64,000 nt of DNA from Hyphomicrobiales bacterium (GTDB lineage Bacteria; Pseudomonadota; Alphaproteobacteria; Rhizobiales; Beijerinckiaceae): contig JAIXTP010000013.1 of NCBI GenBank assembly GCA_027483895.1, positions 62,001 through 126,000 of the forward strand. Reading direction: 5' to 3'. The first letter of the stretch is position 1; each line of letters opens with the position of its first letter. Position numbers and translations under genes: made by a program. Under the pieces are notes generated by a model that saw only the letters and a program-made list of their open reading frames with translations, did no database searches and had not been told where the DNA came from. Shown piece by piece: positions 34,434-43,467 of this stretch.

Positions 34434-35297
34434 TCAGCCCTTCGCGCGGGCGGCGGCCGAGGTCAGCGCACGGCGCGTCAGCGTCGCGGCCAGCTTGCGG
34501 CGGTAGTCGCCGCTGATCTGCGCATCGCTCATGCATTCGATCGCCTTGGCGCAAGCCGCGGCCTCGGCGAGAGTGGCGGCGTCCGGCGTGCGGCCGACGA
34601 GAAGCGCCTCGGCTTCGCGCAGGCGGACCGGCATCACGTCGACGCCTGCGAGCGAGATCGCGGCGCGCGCGATCTTTCCCGAAGCGTCGAGCTGAAGCAG
34701 GGCGCCCGCGCAGACGATGGCGTAATCGCCGTGGCGCCGCGCGAATTCCTCGAAGCCGTAGCCGTGCGGGCCGTCCCAGGTCTTCAGCGTCACGGCCAGC
34801 AAGGCTTCATCGGGCTCGAGCGCGGGCGTCATGTAGCCCAGCACCCAATCATGGATCGACACGTCGCGGTCGCCGCGCGGGCCCGAGACGTGCAGCACCG
34901 CATCATAGAGAGCGGCGACGCAGGGCTGTTCCGACGACGGATCGAGATGGCAGAGGCTGCCCCCGAAGGTGCCGCGGCTGCGCGTCTGCACGTGCCCGAC
35001 CCATTGAAGGGCCTCGACGAAGACCGGCGCGTGGCGCGCCGTCAACGGATCGCGTTCGACCGCGCGCTGGCGCGTCATGGCGCCGATGCGCAGGCCGTCC
35101 GCGGTCTTCTCGATGCCGGAGAGACCGTCCACGCGATTGATGTCGATCACGTGGTCGGGCATCGCGTAGCGCATGTTCAGCATGGGCATCAGCGACTGGC
35201 CGCCCGCGAGGATGCGCAGGTTCTCGAGCGAGCCGAGCAGACCCTTGAGTTCCGCCACGGAGCGCGGGTCGTGATAGGCGAAGGGCGGAGCCTTCAT
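34434..35297 (-). CDS. FAD-binding medium subunit of the molybdenum hydroxylase (CoxM-like)
   Basis: This 287-residue flavoprotein subunit shows the FAD motif ILAGGQSLMPMLNMR near residue 30 and TRSRGTFGGSLCHLDPSSE near residue 110, both typical of CoxM/CutM. It accepts electrons from the iron-sulfur subunit. Four bases separate it from the coxG-like gene and 55 bases from the small subunit. Confidence 0.94.
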   Translation of the reverse strand: MKAPPFAYHDPRSVAELKGLLGSLENLRILAGGQSLMPMLNMRYAMPDHVIDINRVDGLSGIEKTADGLRIGAMTRQRAVERDPLTARHAPVFVEALQWVGHVQTRSRGTFGGSLCHLDPSSEQPCVAALYDAVLHVSGPRGDRDVSIHDWVLGYMTPALEPDEALLAVTLKTWDGPHGYGFEEFARRHGDYAIVCAGALLQLDASGKIARAAISLAGVDVMPVRLREAEALLVGRTPDAATLAEAAACAKAIECMSDAQISGDYRRKLAATLTRRALTSAAARAKG

Positions 35298-35301
35298 CGG
35301 T

Positions 35302-35874
35302 TCACCTCGTCTCTTCGTCGTTGCCGCCGCTGCGGCTGAATTTCGATTTGATCACGCCGCCGATCAGTTTCATCGCGGAAAGTTCGCGCGCGGCGGCGGG
35401 GGCCGCTTCGCCCTCGCCGTTCTCCGCCGCGATCTCGGCGCGCAGATTGGCCGCGAACTGATCGACGATCTGCGTCGCGATGTCTTTGATGAGCCCGGTC
35501 GCACGGCCGTATTGCGCGACGGCGCCGACGAGCTGGATCTCCGTCGCGACGTTCACGCGCGTGCCGCCATCTTCCTCGACGAGCGCGAAATCCGCGGTCG
35601 CGGAGGCGCTGCCGCGACCCTTCTGGTCGGCGCCCTTGGCCACCACGCGGGCGGTGCGCGCCGCCTCGTCGATGCCCGTGATGCTCGCTTCGCCCGCAAA
35701 GGCGAGCTGGACGGGGCCGACCTTCACGGTCGCTTTGCCCTTGTAGCGGTTGTCGCCGAGATCCTCGGTGAGCGAAGCGCCGGGAACGCAGGGCGCGATG
35801 CGCGGCACGTCGAGCAGCAACGGCCATGCGCGGTCGGGCGGGACGGGAACGGTGAAGCTGACGTCGATCTTCAT
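35302..35874 (-). CDS. CoxG-like SRPBCC protein
   Basis: This 190-residue protein has the CoxG/carbon-monoxide-dehydrogenase-subunit-G fold: MKIDVSFTVPVPPDRAWPLLLDVPRIAPCVPGA opening, then GPVQLAFAGEASITGIDE. The C-terminus extends into an amphipathic region that may attach to the membrane. CoxG recruits the hydroxylase to the inner face of the membrane in carboxydotrophs. Here it is the first structural gene after the GntR regulator. Confidence 0.9.
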   Translation of the reverse strand: MKIDVSFTVPVPPDRAWPLLLDVPRIAPCVPGASLTEDLGDNRYKGKATVKVGPVQLAFAGEASITGIDEAARTARVVAKGADQKGRGSASATADFALVEEDGGTRVNVATEIQLVGAVAQYGRATGLIKDIATQIVDQFAANLRAEIAAENGEGEAAPAAARELSAMKLIGGVIKSKFSRSGGNDEETR

Positions 35875-35901
35875 GGGGCTCTCGAACGGAACGGTGGAAG
35901 A

Positions 35902-36561
35902 CTAGGGCACCACGGACGTGCTGGAGAGGGCCTTCATGACCCTTTTCTCCGCACGCTCGACATGGCGGGCGAGAAGGCGGCCGGCGGCGCGGCCGTCACG
36001 GGCCTGCAGCGCGTCCACGATGGCGGCATGTTCGGCGACGAGCGCGTCGGTGTTGCGGTCGGTCTCGCCGCGCAGGCCGGTGAGAACGAGCCGGTCGAAC
36101 TGGTCGTTCAGATTCTTGGCGACGTCGCCCATCCGCTTGTTGGGGCAGAGATCCAGCACCGCCGTGTGGAAGGCGTGGTTGTAGGCGACGAACCCGGCTT
36201 CCCCGCCCCATGCGTCGCAGGACCGGAACCGGTCCAGATCCGCGAGGGCTGCCTCCGACGCCCGGGCGGCCGTCAGCTCCGCGCAGGCGGGTTCCAGCAT
36301 CGAACGGAAGGCGAAAAGCTCGGCCGCGTCCGCGATCGAGACCGGGGCGACCCGATAGCCCTTGCGCGGTTCGACCAGGACGAGCCCCTCGGCGGCCAGG
36401 CGGGAAAGGGCGTCCCGGATCGGGCTCTTGCTCACGCCGAAACGTTCCGCGAGCACCCCTTCATAGAGCGTCGCGCCCGGAGGCAGCGCGCAGGAGAGGA
36501 TCTCGCGACGCAGCATGTCGTGGATCGTTTCGCGCCGGAGTTTCGGGTCTATTTCGAGCAA
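35902..36561 (-). CDS. GntR-family (FCD) transcriptional regulator of the hydroxylase operon
   Basis: This FCD-branch GntR regulator has its winged helix at about residues 5-70 (ERFGVSKSPIRDALSRLAAEGLV) and the FCD domain after it (FRSMLEPACAELTAA, YNHAFHTAVL). I chose the TTG at 36561 because it follows CGGAGAAA and the helix-turn-helix begins soon after; an ATG at 36642 without a ribosome site would add 27 atypical residues. It is first in the cox-like operon and divergent from the hydrolase-fold gene at 36716. An AGATATCT palindrome at 36663-36670 in the shared gap is a possible operator. Confidence 0.88.
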   Translation of the reverse strand: MLEIDPKLRRETIHDMLRREILSCALPPGATLYEGVLAERFGVSKSPIRDALSRLAAEGLVLVEPRKGYRVAPVSIADAAELFAFRSMLEPACAELTAARASEAALADLDRFRSCDAWGGEAGFVAYNHAFHTAVLDLCPNKRMGDVAKNLNDQFDRLVLTGLRGETDRNTDALVAEHAAIVDALQARDGRAAGRLLARHVERAEKRVMKALSSTSVVP

Positions 36562-36715
36562 GCTGATATTTCTCCGATGCGGAATCGATACCGCCGTGAA
36601 AAAGGCTTCGCAAGGAAAAACAGGAAAAATCCTCACCTGCATTGACCATCGAAACCGTCGACAGATATCTTAGCCGCAAGCGTCAGAAACGCAGAAGAAT
36701 CGGAGGAGTCCCCCT

Positions 36716-37483
36716 ATGCAGCACGTTCTCTCGACCGGCGCGGTCGTCACCGGAGCCCGGACGGGGCAGGGGCCCGATCTTCTGATCCTGCACTCGCTAT
36801 TGACCGATGCGGGCGCGTTCGACGCCGTGCTGCCCGAACTCGCGCGCGACTACACGGTGACGATCGTCAACCTGCCGGGCTTCCGCGGCTCGACGCCGAT
36901 CCCGGCCTCGATGGACGCCTATGTGGCGTGGATCGAGGAGGCGGCGACCGCGTTCGGCATCAAGGGCTCGGCCCTCGTGCTCGGCAACGGCTTCGGCGGC
37001 ACTCTGGCGGTGGCCTATGCGCTGGACCGCCCGGCGCGCGTGTCGAAGCTGGTGGTCTGCGATGCGGCGGCGGGCTTCCCCGAGCAGGGCAAGCAGGCCT
37101 TCCGCGTGATGGCGGAGAAGGTGAAGGCGGGCGGGCTCGGCTCGGTGGCGGAGATCGCGGCCAACCGCGTGTTCCACGCCGCCTATATCGAGAAGAATCC
37201 CGGCGTCATCGAAGAGCGGCGCAAGGCGCTGATGGCCATTCACCCGGACTCGTTCCAAGCCGCCTGCAGCATGCTGATCGATTGCGATCTCGTGCCGCGG
37301 CTGAAGACGATCGCGGTGCCCGCGATAGTGATCTGCGGCGAGCTCGATCAGGCGACGCCGCCCGCGCTCGGGCGCGTCATCGCGGCCGAAATCCCCGGCG
37401 CGCGCTATATCGAGCTTCCCGCCACGGGCCATTGCCCGCCGCTCGAGAACCCGGCGGCCTTCCTCGACGCCTTCCGGTCCTGA
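36716..37483 (+). CDS. Alpha/beta-hydrolase-fold protein lacking the nucleophilic serine
   Basis: This 255-residue protein follows the PcaD-like (3-oxoadipate enol-lactonase) plan. The usual G-x-S-x-G elbow reads GNGFGG, so the nucleophile position (residue 92) is glycine, while D211 (GELDQATPP) and H239 (GHCPPLE) are kept. Either it has lost hydrolysis and acts as a lyase, dioxygenase-like or binding protein, or a nearby residue substitutes. It is divergent from the GntR/cox-like operon and may belong to the same pathway. A ribosome site AGGAG precedes the ATG. Confidence 0.85.
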   Translation: MQHVLSTGAVVTGARTGQGPDLLILHSLLTDAGAFDAVLPELARDYTVTIVNLPGFRGSTPIPASMDAYVAWIEEAATAFGIKGSALVLGNGFGGTLAVAYALDRPARVSKLVVCDAAAGFPEQGKQAFRVMAEKVKAGGLGSVAEIAANRVFHAAYIEKNPGVIEERRKALMAIHPDSFQAACSMLIDCDLVPRLKTIAVPAIVICGELDQATPPALGRVIAAEIPGARYIELPATGHCPPLENPAAFLDAFRS

Positions 37484-37493
37484 TCGGGCCTCG

Positions 37494-37515
37494 GGCCGCG
37501 GCCTTCACCGCGGCC
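37494..37515 (+). terminator. Hairpin after the hydrolase-fold gene
   Basis: An 8-base-pair stem (GGCCGCGG with CCGCGGCC) closes a 6-base loop about 11 bases after the stop codon. It has no T-run and only moderate support as a terminator. Confidence 0.45.
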
Positions 37516-37603
37516 TCGTCCCCGGCTGACGCATTCGCGCCGGGGAGCAGGGATGGTGGAATTCCGATGTGAATTCCGTTCACGCGGGAATGCGGAGGCG
37601 CGA

Positions 37604-37777
37604 TCAGAACAGCGCCTCTCCCGCGACGAGCGCCATGATCAGGAAGATCAGGAACAGCGCCAGCGCGATGAAGAAAAGGATCTTCGCGATCCGTCCGGTC
37701 GTCGCGGACAGACCGGTGAAGCCGAGCGCGCCGGCGACGATCGAAATCACGAAAAAGATGAGGGCCCATCTCAGCAT
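37604..37777 (-). CDS. DUF1328/YtjA-family small membrane protein
   Basis: This 57-residue protein starts [16 protein letters not shown] and ends ALVAGEALF, with two membrane helices (about residues 4-22 and 33-52) joined by a short basic loop (TGRIAKI). Sequence and size match the DUF1328 family, usually annotated as stress-associated small membrane proteins. A GGGAGAA site precedes the ATG. It is shorter than typical gene-finder cut-offs and is easily missed. It lies downstream of the ABC exporter gene on the same strand. Confidence 0.88.
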   Translation of the reverse strand: MLRWALIFFVISIVAGALGFTGLSATTGRIAKILFFIALALFLIFLIMALVAGEALF

Positions 37778-37838
37778 GTCGGTTCTCCCGCCTCGCCCGA
37801 AAGGACAATGTGCGGCCGTTTCGGATGGTTCCTGAGCT

Positions 37839-39683
37839 TCAAGGTCTCCTGAAGAGCCTCTTCCAGCCGGCGTCCCTGCTTCCGTGCCGGCGGACGGGGC
37901 CGAACATCTTCGATCCCGTGCTCGTCTTCACGAGGCGGATCGTCCGGGTGTGGAAGGTCTCCAAGCCCGACCGATGCGCGATGGACAGGACCGTCGCCGC
38001 GTTCAGGTCCTCGTCGAAGAGCTTGAGCATCGCGGTCTGATTGTCGTCGTCGAGTGCCGAGGTCGCCTCGTCCATGAAGACCCAGTCGGGGCGATGCAGC
38101 AGGAGGCGGGCGAAGGCGATCCGCTGCTGTTGGCCCAGCGACAGCGACTTGTCCCAACGCTCGTCGCGATCGAGGGATTCCATGAATTCTCCGAGCCCCA
38201 CGCGGCCGAGGGCCGCTTCGACCGCCTCCGGCGGAAAGGCGTCGGGCGCAGCGGGGTAGCAGATCGCCGCGCGCAGGCTCCCCAAAGGCAGATAGGGCCG
38301 CTGCGGCATGAACATCTGCCGGTCCGCCGGGGGCAGAAGGACGCGCCCGGATCCCCAGGGCCAAAGGCCCGCGACGACGCGGAAGATGGTGCTTTTCCCC
38401 GAGCCCGACGGCCCTTCGAGCAGAACCCGTTCGCCCGTCCGGATCTCGGCATTCGCTTCCTCGACGACGATGCTGCCGTCGATCAGCGCGATCGCGACAT
38501 GCTCGAAGGCGAGAAGCCCCTCGGGATGCGGTTCCAGCGCGATGCGGTCCGCGGTCGTGTCCTCGTCGACGGCGGCCAAGGCGTCGCGGAACATCGAGAC
38601 GCGGTAGACGGCCGAGCGCCAGTCGGCGATGCGGGGAAAATTGTCGACGAACCAGCGCAGCGAGGTCTGCACCTGGTGGAAGGCGCCGACCACCATCATC
38701 AATTCGCCGAAGCTCATGCTGCCCAAGAAGAAGGCCGGAGCCGCGGCGATGATCGGCACCACCATCGCGACCCAGCCGTAGCCCGACGTGATCCATGTGA
38801 GCTGCGAGAGCGCCGCCGACACCTTGCGGGTCGCGCGCAGCACCGTTTCCAGCACGAGATCGAGGCTGCGTCGCTCGTCGGGTTCGCCGCCGTAGAGCGC
38901 GACGCCTTCCGCATTCTCGTTGACCCGCACCAGCGCGAAGCGGAGATCGGCCTCGCGGGCATAACGCGCAGTATTCAGCGGAATGAGCCTTCGCCCCACG
39001 AGCCAAGTGAGACCGGAGCCGATCCCCGCATAGCCGATCGCGATCCAGACCATATAGGCGGGGATCACCACGCCCGCCCCGAACACGCGGAATCTCAGAT
39101 CGGGCGACAGCTGCCATAACACCGCGACGAAGGTGAGCAGCAGCATCGCCGATTGCAGGATGCCGACGCTGAGCTCCGTCGTGAGTTCGGAGCAAAGCCG
39201 CGTGTCCTCCTGCATCCGCTGATCCGGCGCCGAACCCTGCTCGCCCATGAAGGGCAGGCGGTAGGCCCGCCCCGGCGAAAGCCATCGGTCCATCAGGGCG
39301 CGGCTCAGGCCCGCCCGGAACCGGATCTTGAAGAGCTCCTGAAACCAGGTCTGGGCGACGACCGCGACCAGGAGAAGCCCGACGATCACGAAGAACAGGC
39401 CGAACAGCGGAAGGAAGCGGGCGAGATCGCGGGCCTCAAGGGAGTCGAAGAAGGCGCCGTTCCACGTGTTCAGCGCCACCTGCCCGGCCATGTTGAGCAC
39501 GAGCACCGCGACGATGCCGAAGGCGAGCATCAGCAGTTTGCGCCGGTCGGGACCCGTTGCGGCGTCCGCGAGCAAGGCGCGCACGTCGCGGATGAACGAC
39601 GGCGCGGGCAGGGCGGCGCCGTGGTCCGCGGCGCCGGACGGCGGGCGCTCCGCTAGCTTCCCCTCATCGACCCTGTCGTCCAC
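37839..39683 (-). CDS. ABC transporter, fused membrane and ATPase domains, SbmA/BacA-YddA type
   Basis: This protein of about 614 residues has an SbmA/BacA-like membrane domain (residues about 50-330, with [20 protein letters not shown] and [11 protein letters not shown]) followed by an ATPase domain: Walker [10 protein letters not shown], a signature reading [13 protein letters not shown], and Walker [13 protein letters not shown]. It would export or import peptides or vitamins across the inner membrane. The start is uncertain: I take GTG at 39683 after GAGG; TTG at 39713 or 39818 are alternatives. The gene is divergent from ccoN. Confidence 0.85.
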   Translation of the reverse strand: MDDRVDEGKLAERPPSGAADHGAALPAPSFIRDVRALLADAATGPDRRKLLMLAFGIVAVLVLNMAGQVALNTWNGAFFDSLEARDLARFLPLFGLFFVIVGLLLVAVVAQTWFQELFKIRFRAGLSRALMDRWLSPGRAYRLPFMGEQGSAPDQRMQEDTRLCSELTTELSVGILQSAMLLLTFVAVLWQLSPDLRFRVFGAGVVIPAYMVWIAIGYAGIGSGLTWLVGRRLIPLNTARYAREADLRFALVRVNENAEGVALYGGEPDERRSLDLVLETVLRATRKVSAALSQLTWITSGYGWVAMVVPIIAAAPAFFLGSMSFGELMMVVGAFHQVQTSLRWFVDNFPRIADWRSAVYRVSMFRDALAAVDEDTTADRIALEPHPEGLLAFEHVAIALIDGSIVVEEANAEIRTGERVLLEGPSGSGKSTIFRVVAGLWPWGSGRVLLPPADRQMFMPQRPYLPLGSLRAAICYPAAPDAFPPEAVEAALGRVGLGEFMESLDRDERWDKSLSLGQQQRIAFARLLLHRPDWVFMDEATSALDDDNQTAMLKLFDEDLNAATVLSIAHRSGLETFHTRTIRLVKTSTGSKMFGPVRRHGSRDAGWKRLFRRP

Positions 39684-39780
39684 TCCGGCCTCGCGATCGC
39701 GTCCGATGCTCAACGCCGGAGCGCACGCTTCGGTTGTCGGAACGGAAAAGACGAGAAACCGACCGAAAAGACGCTCTTCC

Positions 39781-39794
39781 TTGACTCTGATCAA
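39781..39794 (+). promoter_or_regulatory. FNR/FixK-type box upstream of ccoN
   Basis: TTGAC-TCTG-ATCAA matches the FNR/FixK consensus TTGAT-N4-ATCAA at nine of ten positions. It lies 132 bases before the ccoN start in the gap between the ABC exporter and the cbb3 genes. In relatives FnrL or FixK binds such sites to induce cbb3 oxidase when oxygen falls. Confidence 0.85.
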
Positions 39795-39879
39795 CGTCCG
39801 CGCCGGCCCGATACGCAATGTCCCCTACGGGAATCGACCGGAGTTCGGTCGAGACCTTTCGTCGGTATTTTCGGCCCGA

Positions 39880-39900
39880 GCGCGGGCTCGAATCCCGCGC
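39880..39900 (+). other. Hairpin in the ccoN leader
   Basis: A perfect 7-base-pair stem (GCGCGGG with CCCGCGC) closes a 7-base loop CTCGAAT. It lies in the probable 5' untranslated leader, 26 bases before the ccoN start codon. It may affect message stability or translation. Only the structure is seen; a function is inferred. Confidence 0.5.
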
Positions 39901-39926
39901 AACGGGACATAACTCGGAGAGGCGAC

Positions 39927-41585
39927 ATGGCGAACGCTGCCGGCGTCGGCAAGACGCTCACATTCGGAGAAGGAGGCACCGCGGCCGCATTGGCCGCGCT
40001 CGCCGTTCTCTCCATCATCATCACGGCGAACGCCTGGACGCCCGAATACGGGTTCCACGCCTTCCTCTTCTTCCTCGGCAGCATCGCGGGCGTCTTCGCG
40101 ATCTTCAGCCGGTATCATGCGCGTCCGGCTGCGCCCGTCGCGCAGGAGATCGACGGCAAGCCGAACTACAACATGGGGCCGGTGAAGTTCGCCACGATCG
40201 CCGCCATGGTGTGGGGCATCGCGGGCTTCCTGATCGGTGTCGTCATCGCCGCGCAGTTGACCTGGCCCGCGCTGAACTTCGATCTGCAATGGATCAATTT
40301 CGGCCGGATGCGTCCGCTGCACACGTCCGCGGTGATCTTCGCCTTCGGCGGCAACGTGCTTCTCGCTACGTCCTTCTACGTCGTGCAGCGCACCTGCCAC
40401 GCGCGCCTCGCGGGCTCGATCGCGCCGTGGTTCGTGATCCTCGGCTACAACTTCTTCATCGTCATCGCGGGCACGGGCTATCTGCTCGGCATCACGCAGG
40501 GCAAGGAATACGCAGAGCCCGAATGGTATGCCGACCTCTGGCTGACCGTGGTGTGGGTCGTCTATCTGCTCGTCTTCCTCACGACGCTGTGGAAGCGCAG
40601 GGAACCCCACATCTACGTGGCGAACTGGTTCTACCTCGCCTTCATCGTCACGATCGCGATGCTGCATCTGGGCAACAACGCGACGATCCCGGTCTCGATC
40701 TACTCGCCCAAGTCCTACATCGTGTGGTCGGGCGTGCAGGACGCGATGGTGCAGTGGTGGTACGGCCACAACGCGGTGGGCTTCTTCCTGACCGCGGGCT
40801 TCCTGGCCATCATGTACTACTTCGTGCCCAAACGGGCCGATCGTCCGGTCTATTCGTACCGGCTGTCGATCGTGCACTTCTGGGCGCTGATCTTCCTCTA
40901 CATCTGGGCCGGTCCGCACCACCTGCACTACACGGCGCTGCCCGACTGGGCGCAGACGCTGGGCATGGTCTTCTCGATCATCCTGTGGATGCCGTCCTGG
41001 GGCGGCATGATCAACGGCCTGATGACGCTCGAAGGCGCGTGGGACAAGCTCCGCACCGACCCCGTGCTGCGCATGATGGTCGTGTCGGTCGCCTTCTACG
41101 GCATGTCGACCTTCGAAGGTCCGCTGATGTCGATCAAGGCGGTGAACTCGCTCAGCCACTACACGGACTGGACGATCGGCCACGTGCATTCCGGTGCGCT
41201 CGGCTGGGTCGGCTACGTCTCCTTCGGGGCGATCTACTGCCTAGTGCCGTGGCTGTGGAACCGCTCGCGGCTCTACTCGCTCAAGCTCGTCAACTGGCAC
41301 TTCTGGATCTCGACCATCGGCATCGTCCTGTACATCTCGGCGATGTGGGTCGCGGGCATCATGCAGGGCCTCATGTGGCGTGCCTACACCGCGCTCGGCT
41401 TCCTCGAATACTCGTTCATCGAGACGACCGAAGCCATGCACGGCTACTACGCCATCCGTACGCTCGGCGGACTGCTGTTCCTGACCGGCGCTCTGATCAT
41501 GGCCTACAACCTCTGGATGACGATCCGTTCGTCGGAGCTCGCCGAGAGCGCCGCCGCTCGTCCCCAGATGGTTCCGGCCGAATAA
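39927..41585 (+). CDS. ccoN: cbb3-type cytochrome c oxidase subunit I
   Basis: This 552-residue catalytic subunit spans the inner membrane about twelve times and reduces oxygen at a haem b3-CuB centre. Histidine-rich sites are visible: [39 protein letters not shown] and [12 protein letters not shown]. It lacks the TyrXXXHis arrangement of aa3 oxidases, as expected for the C-family. GGAGAGG precedes the ATG. First gene of the ccoNOQP operon under the FNR-type box. Confidence 0.97.
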   Translation: MANAAGVGKTLTFGEGGTAAALAALAVLSIIITANAWTPEYGFHAFLFFLGSIAGVFAIFSRYHARPAAPVAQEIDGKPNYNMGPVKFATIAAMVWGIAGFLIGVVIAAQLTWPALNFDLQWINFGRMRPLHTSAVIFAFGGNVLLATSFYVVQRTCHARLAGSIAPWFVILGYNFFIVIAGTGYLLGITQGKEYAEPEWYADLWLTVVWVVYLLVFLTTLWKRREPHIYVANWFYLAFIVTIAMLHLGNNATIPVSIYSPKSYIVWSGVQDAMVQWWYGHNAVGFFLTAGFLAIMYYFVPKRADRPVYSYRLSIVHFWALIFLYIWAGPHHLHYTALPDWAQTLGMVFSIILWMPSWGGMINGLMTLEGAWDKLRTDPVLRMMVVSVAFYGMSTFEGPLMSIKAVNSLSHYTDWTIGHVHSGALGWVGYVSFGAIYCLVPWLWNRSRLYSLKLVNWHFWISTIGIVLYISAMWVAGIMQGLMWRAYTALGFLEYSFIETTEAMHGYYAIRTLGGLLFLTGALIMAYNLWMTIRSSELAESAAARPQMVPAE

Positions 41586-41600
41586 GGGGGGAGTTCTCCG

Positions 41601-42335
41601 ATGTCCGCATGGGCCAAGCACCAGGTCTTCGAGAAGAACTCGTTGATCCTTCTTGTCGGCATTCTCCTCGTGGTCGCCATCGGCGGCCTCGTCGAGATCG
41701 TCCCGCTCTTCTACCTGAAGAGCACCATCGAGAAGGTGGAGGGCGTCCGGCCCTACACCCCTCTCGAGATGGCGGGACGCAACATCTACGTCCGCGAGGG
41801 CTGCTACAATTGCCACTCGCAGATGGTCCGTCCGCTGCGTGACGAGGTCGAGCGCTACGGCCACTACTCGCTGGCGGCCGAGAGCATGTACGACCGCCCG
41901 TTCCAGTGGGGTTCGAAGCGCACGGGCCCGGATCTCGCCCGCGTCGGCGGCAAGTATTCGGACGAATGGCAGCGCGCCCATCTCGTGAACCCGCGCTCGG
42001 TGGTGCCCGGCTCGATCATGCCCGGCTATCCGTTCCTCGCGGAGCGCGAGCTGGACGTGAAGCACATCGCGCAGGACCTGAAGGTGCAGGCGCTTCTCGG
42101 CGTTCCCTACAGCGACGAGATGATCGCCAAGGTCGAGACCGACATCGTCGCGCAGGCGACGGTGGACGATCCCGGCGCGGCCGAGCTGGTCAAGCGCTAT
42201 CCGAAGGCGATCGCTCGCGACTTCGACGGCAACCCCGCCCGGGTCACCGAGATGGATGCGCTCATCGCCTATCTGCAGATGCTCGGCACGCTTGTCGACT
42301 TCAAGACGTACGACCGCAAGGCCAACGTCCGGTAA
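41601..42335 (+). CDS. ccoO: cbb3-type oxidase mono-haem subunit II
   Basis: This 244-residue subunit has one N-terminal membrane anchor (about residues 13-37) and a periplasmic cytochrome c domain with a single CxxCH (C68, C71, H72) and the distal ligand methionine region [10 protein letters not shown]. It passes electrons to CcoN. It starts 16 bases after ccoN with a GGGGGGAG site. Confidence 0.96.
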   Translation: MSAWAKHQVFEKNSLILLVGILLVVAIGGLVEIVPLFYLKSTIEKVEGVRPYTPLEMAGRNIYVREGCYNCHSQMVRPLRDEVERYGHYSLAAESMYDRPFQWGSKRTGPDLARVGGKYSDEWQRAHLVNPRSVVPGSIMPGYPFLAERELDVKHIAQDLKVQALLGVPYSDEMIAKVETDIVAQATVDDPGAAELVKRYPKAIARDFDGNPARVTEMDALIAYLQMLGTLVDFKTYDRKANVR

Positions 42336-42347
42336 CGGAGCTCCCCC

Positions 42348-42500
42348 ATGTCGACCTACGAAACGCTTGCGTCCTTCGCGCAGACCTGGGGCCTGATCGG
42401 CTTCGTGACCCTGTTCGGCACGGTGCTGGTCTATGCCCTGAAACCTTCGAACCGGGACCGCTTCGAACAAGCCGCCCGCGTGCCTCTGGAAAGGGACTGA
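42348..42500 (+). CDS. ccoQ: cbb3-type oxidase small subunit CcoQ/FixQ
   Basis: This 50-residue single-helix protein (MSTYETLASFAQTWGLIG, helix to about residue 30, then KPSNRDRFEQAARVPLERD) is the small stabilising subunit. The position between ccoO and ccoP and the KPxNRxRFEQAA-like tail identify it. It is shorter than usual gene-finder limits. Its TGA lies three bases before the ccoP start. Confidence 0.93.
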   Translation: MSTYETLASFAQTWGLIGFVTLFGTVLVYALKPSNRDRFEQAARVPLERD

Positions 42501-42503
42501 TCC

Positions 42504-43379
42504 ATGGCCGCCGAACACGACACCGTCGACAAGGTGACCGGAAAGAGCACGACCGGTCACGTCTGGGACGGCATCAAGGAACTGAACAATCCGCTGCCCG
42601 CCTGGTGGCTGTATCTGTTCTACATCACGATCGTCTGGGGCATCGGCTACGTGATCGCCTATCCGGCGATCCCGCTCGCCACGACCTTCACCAAGGGTCT
42701 TCTCGGTTACGCCTCGCGCGACGTGATCGAGCAGGACATGGAAGGCCTCAAAGCGATCCGCGGCGAGAGCATGATCCAGCTCGCCTCCGCGGAGCCCGCC
42801 AAGATCGTCGCCGATCCGAAGCTGCTCGGCGTCGCCCGCGCGCTCGGCAAGGCGGCCTTCGGCACCAATTGCGCTCCTTGCCACGGCCAGGGCGCGCAGG
42901 GTGCGCGGTCCTACCCGAACCTGAACGACGACAACTGGCTGTGGGGCGGCACGCTCGCCGACATCAAGCAGACCATCACGCACGGCATCCGGAACGAGAA
43001 CGCCGAGTCCCGGCAGGGCAACATGCCCGCCTTCGGGCGCGACGGACTCCTCCCGAAGGCCGACATCCCGCATGTCGCCGCTTACGTGCAGAAGCTCGCG
43101 GGCCGCAAGGTCGACGGCAATTTCGATCTGAAGAAGGGCGAGAAGCTGTTCGCCGAGAACTGCGCGGCCTGTCACGGCGACGCGGGCAAGGGCATGATCG
43201 AGGTCGGCGCCCCCAACCTCGCCGCCGACATCTGGCTCTACGGCGGCGATCACGCGACCATCGTCGAGACGCTTACCAACGGCCGCGGCGGCGTGATGCC
43301 CGGCTGGAGCGGTCGCCTCGACGCCGCGACGATCAACGCGCTGACCGTCTACGTGCATACGCTCGGCGGCGGCCGCTGA
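42504..43379 (+). CDS. ccoP: cbb3-type oxidase di-haem subunit III
   Basis: This 291-residue subunit has a membrane anchor (residues about 34-53, after ELNNPLPAWW) and two cytochrome c domains, each with CxxCH (C123-C126-H127 and C220-C223-H224). It takes electrons from the bc1 complex or soluble cytochrome c. It is last of the four structural genes and is followed by a hairpin. Confidence 0.97.
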   Translation: MAAEHDTVDKVTGKSTTGHVWDGIKELNNPLPAWWLYLFYITIVWGIGYVIAYPAIPLATTFTKGLLGYASRDVIEQDMEGLKAIRGESMIQLASAEPAKIVADPKLLGVARALGKAAFGTNCAPCHGQGAQGARSYPNLNDDNWLWGGTLADIKQTITHGIRNENAESRQGNMPAFGRDGLLPKADIPHVAAYVQKLAGRKVDGNFDLKKGEKLFAENCAACHGDAGKGMIEVGAPNLAADIWLYGGDHATIVETLTNGRGGVMPGWSGRLDAATINALTVYVHTLGGGR

Positions 43380-43394
43380 GCCCGAAGAACCGTC

Positions 43395-43418
43395 GCCCCG
43401 CGGTTTCGGCCGCGGGGC
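43395..43418 (+). terminator. Hairpin between ccoP and ccoG
   Basis: A 9-base-pair GC stem (43395-43403 with 43410-43418) closes a 6-base loop, followed by GGTTTCC. It separates the structural genes from the maturation genes and may partly terminate the message so that fewer assembly proteins are made. Confidence 0.6.
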
Positions 43419-43467
43419 GGTTTCCAAGAGAGCAATCCCCCGTTCCCCCGAAAGGGCAAGCTCCGTC

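Noticed and set aside
36643-36715. Longer start for the GntR gene at 36642
   Set aside because: No ribosome site, and the extra N-terminal residues are unlike the family; the TTG at 36561 has a purine-rich site.
39820-39908. tRNA-like arrangement in the ccoN leader (GTCCC ... GGGAC ends and a T-arm-like hairpin)
   Set aside because: No consistent D arm or anticodon arm, the T-loop lacks the TTC start, and the spacing does not give a cloverleaf. Kept only as a leader hairpin.
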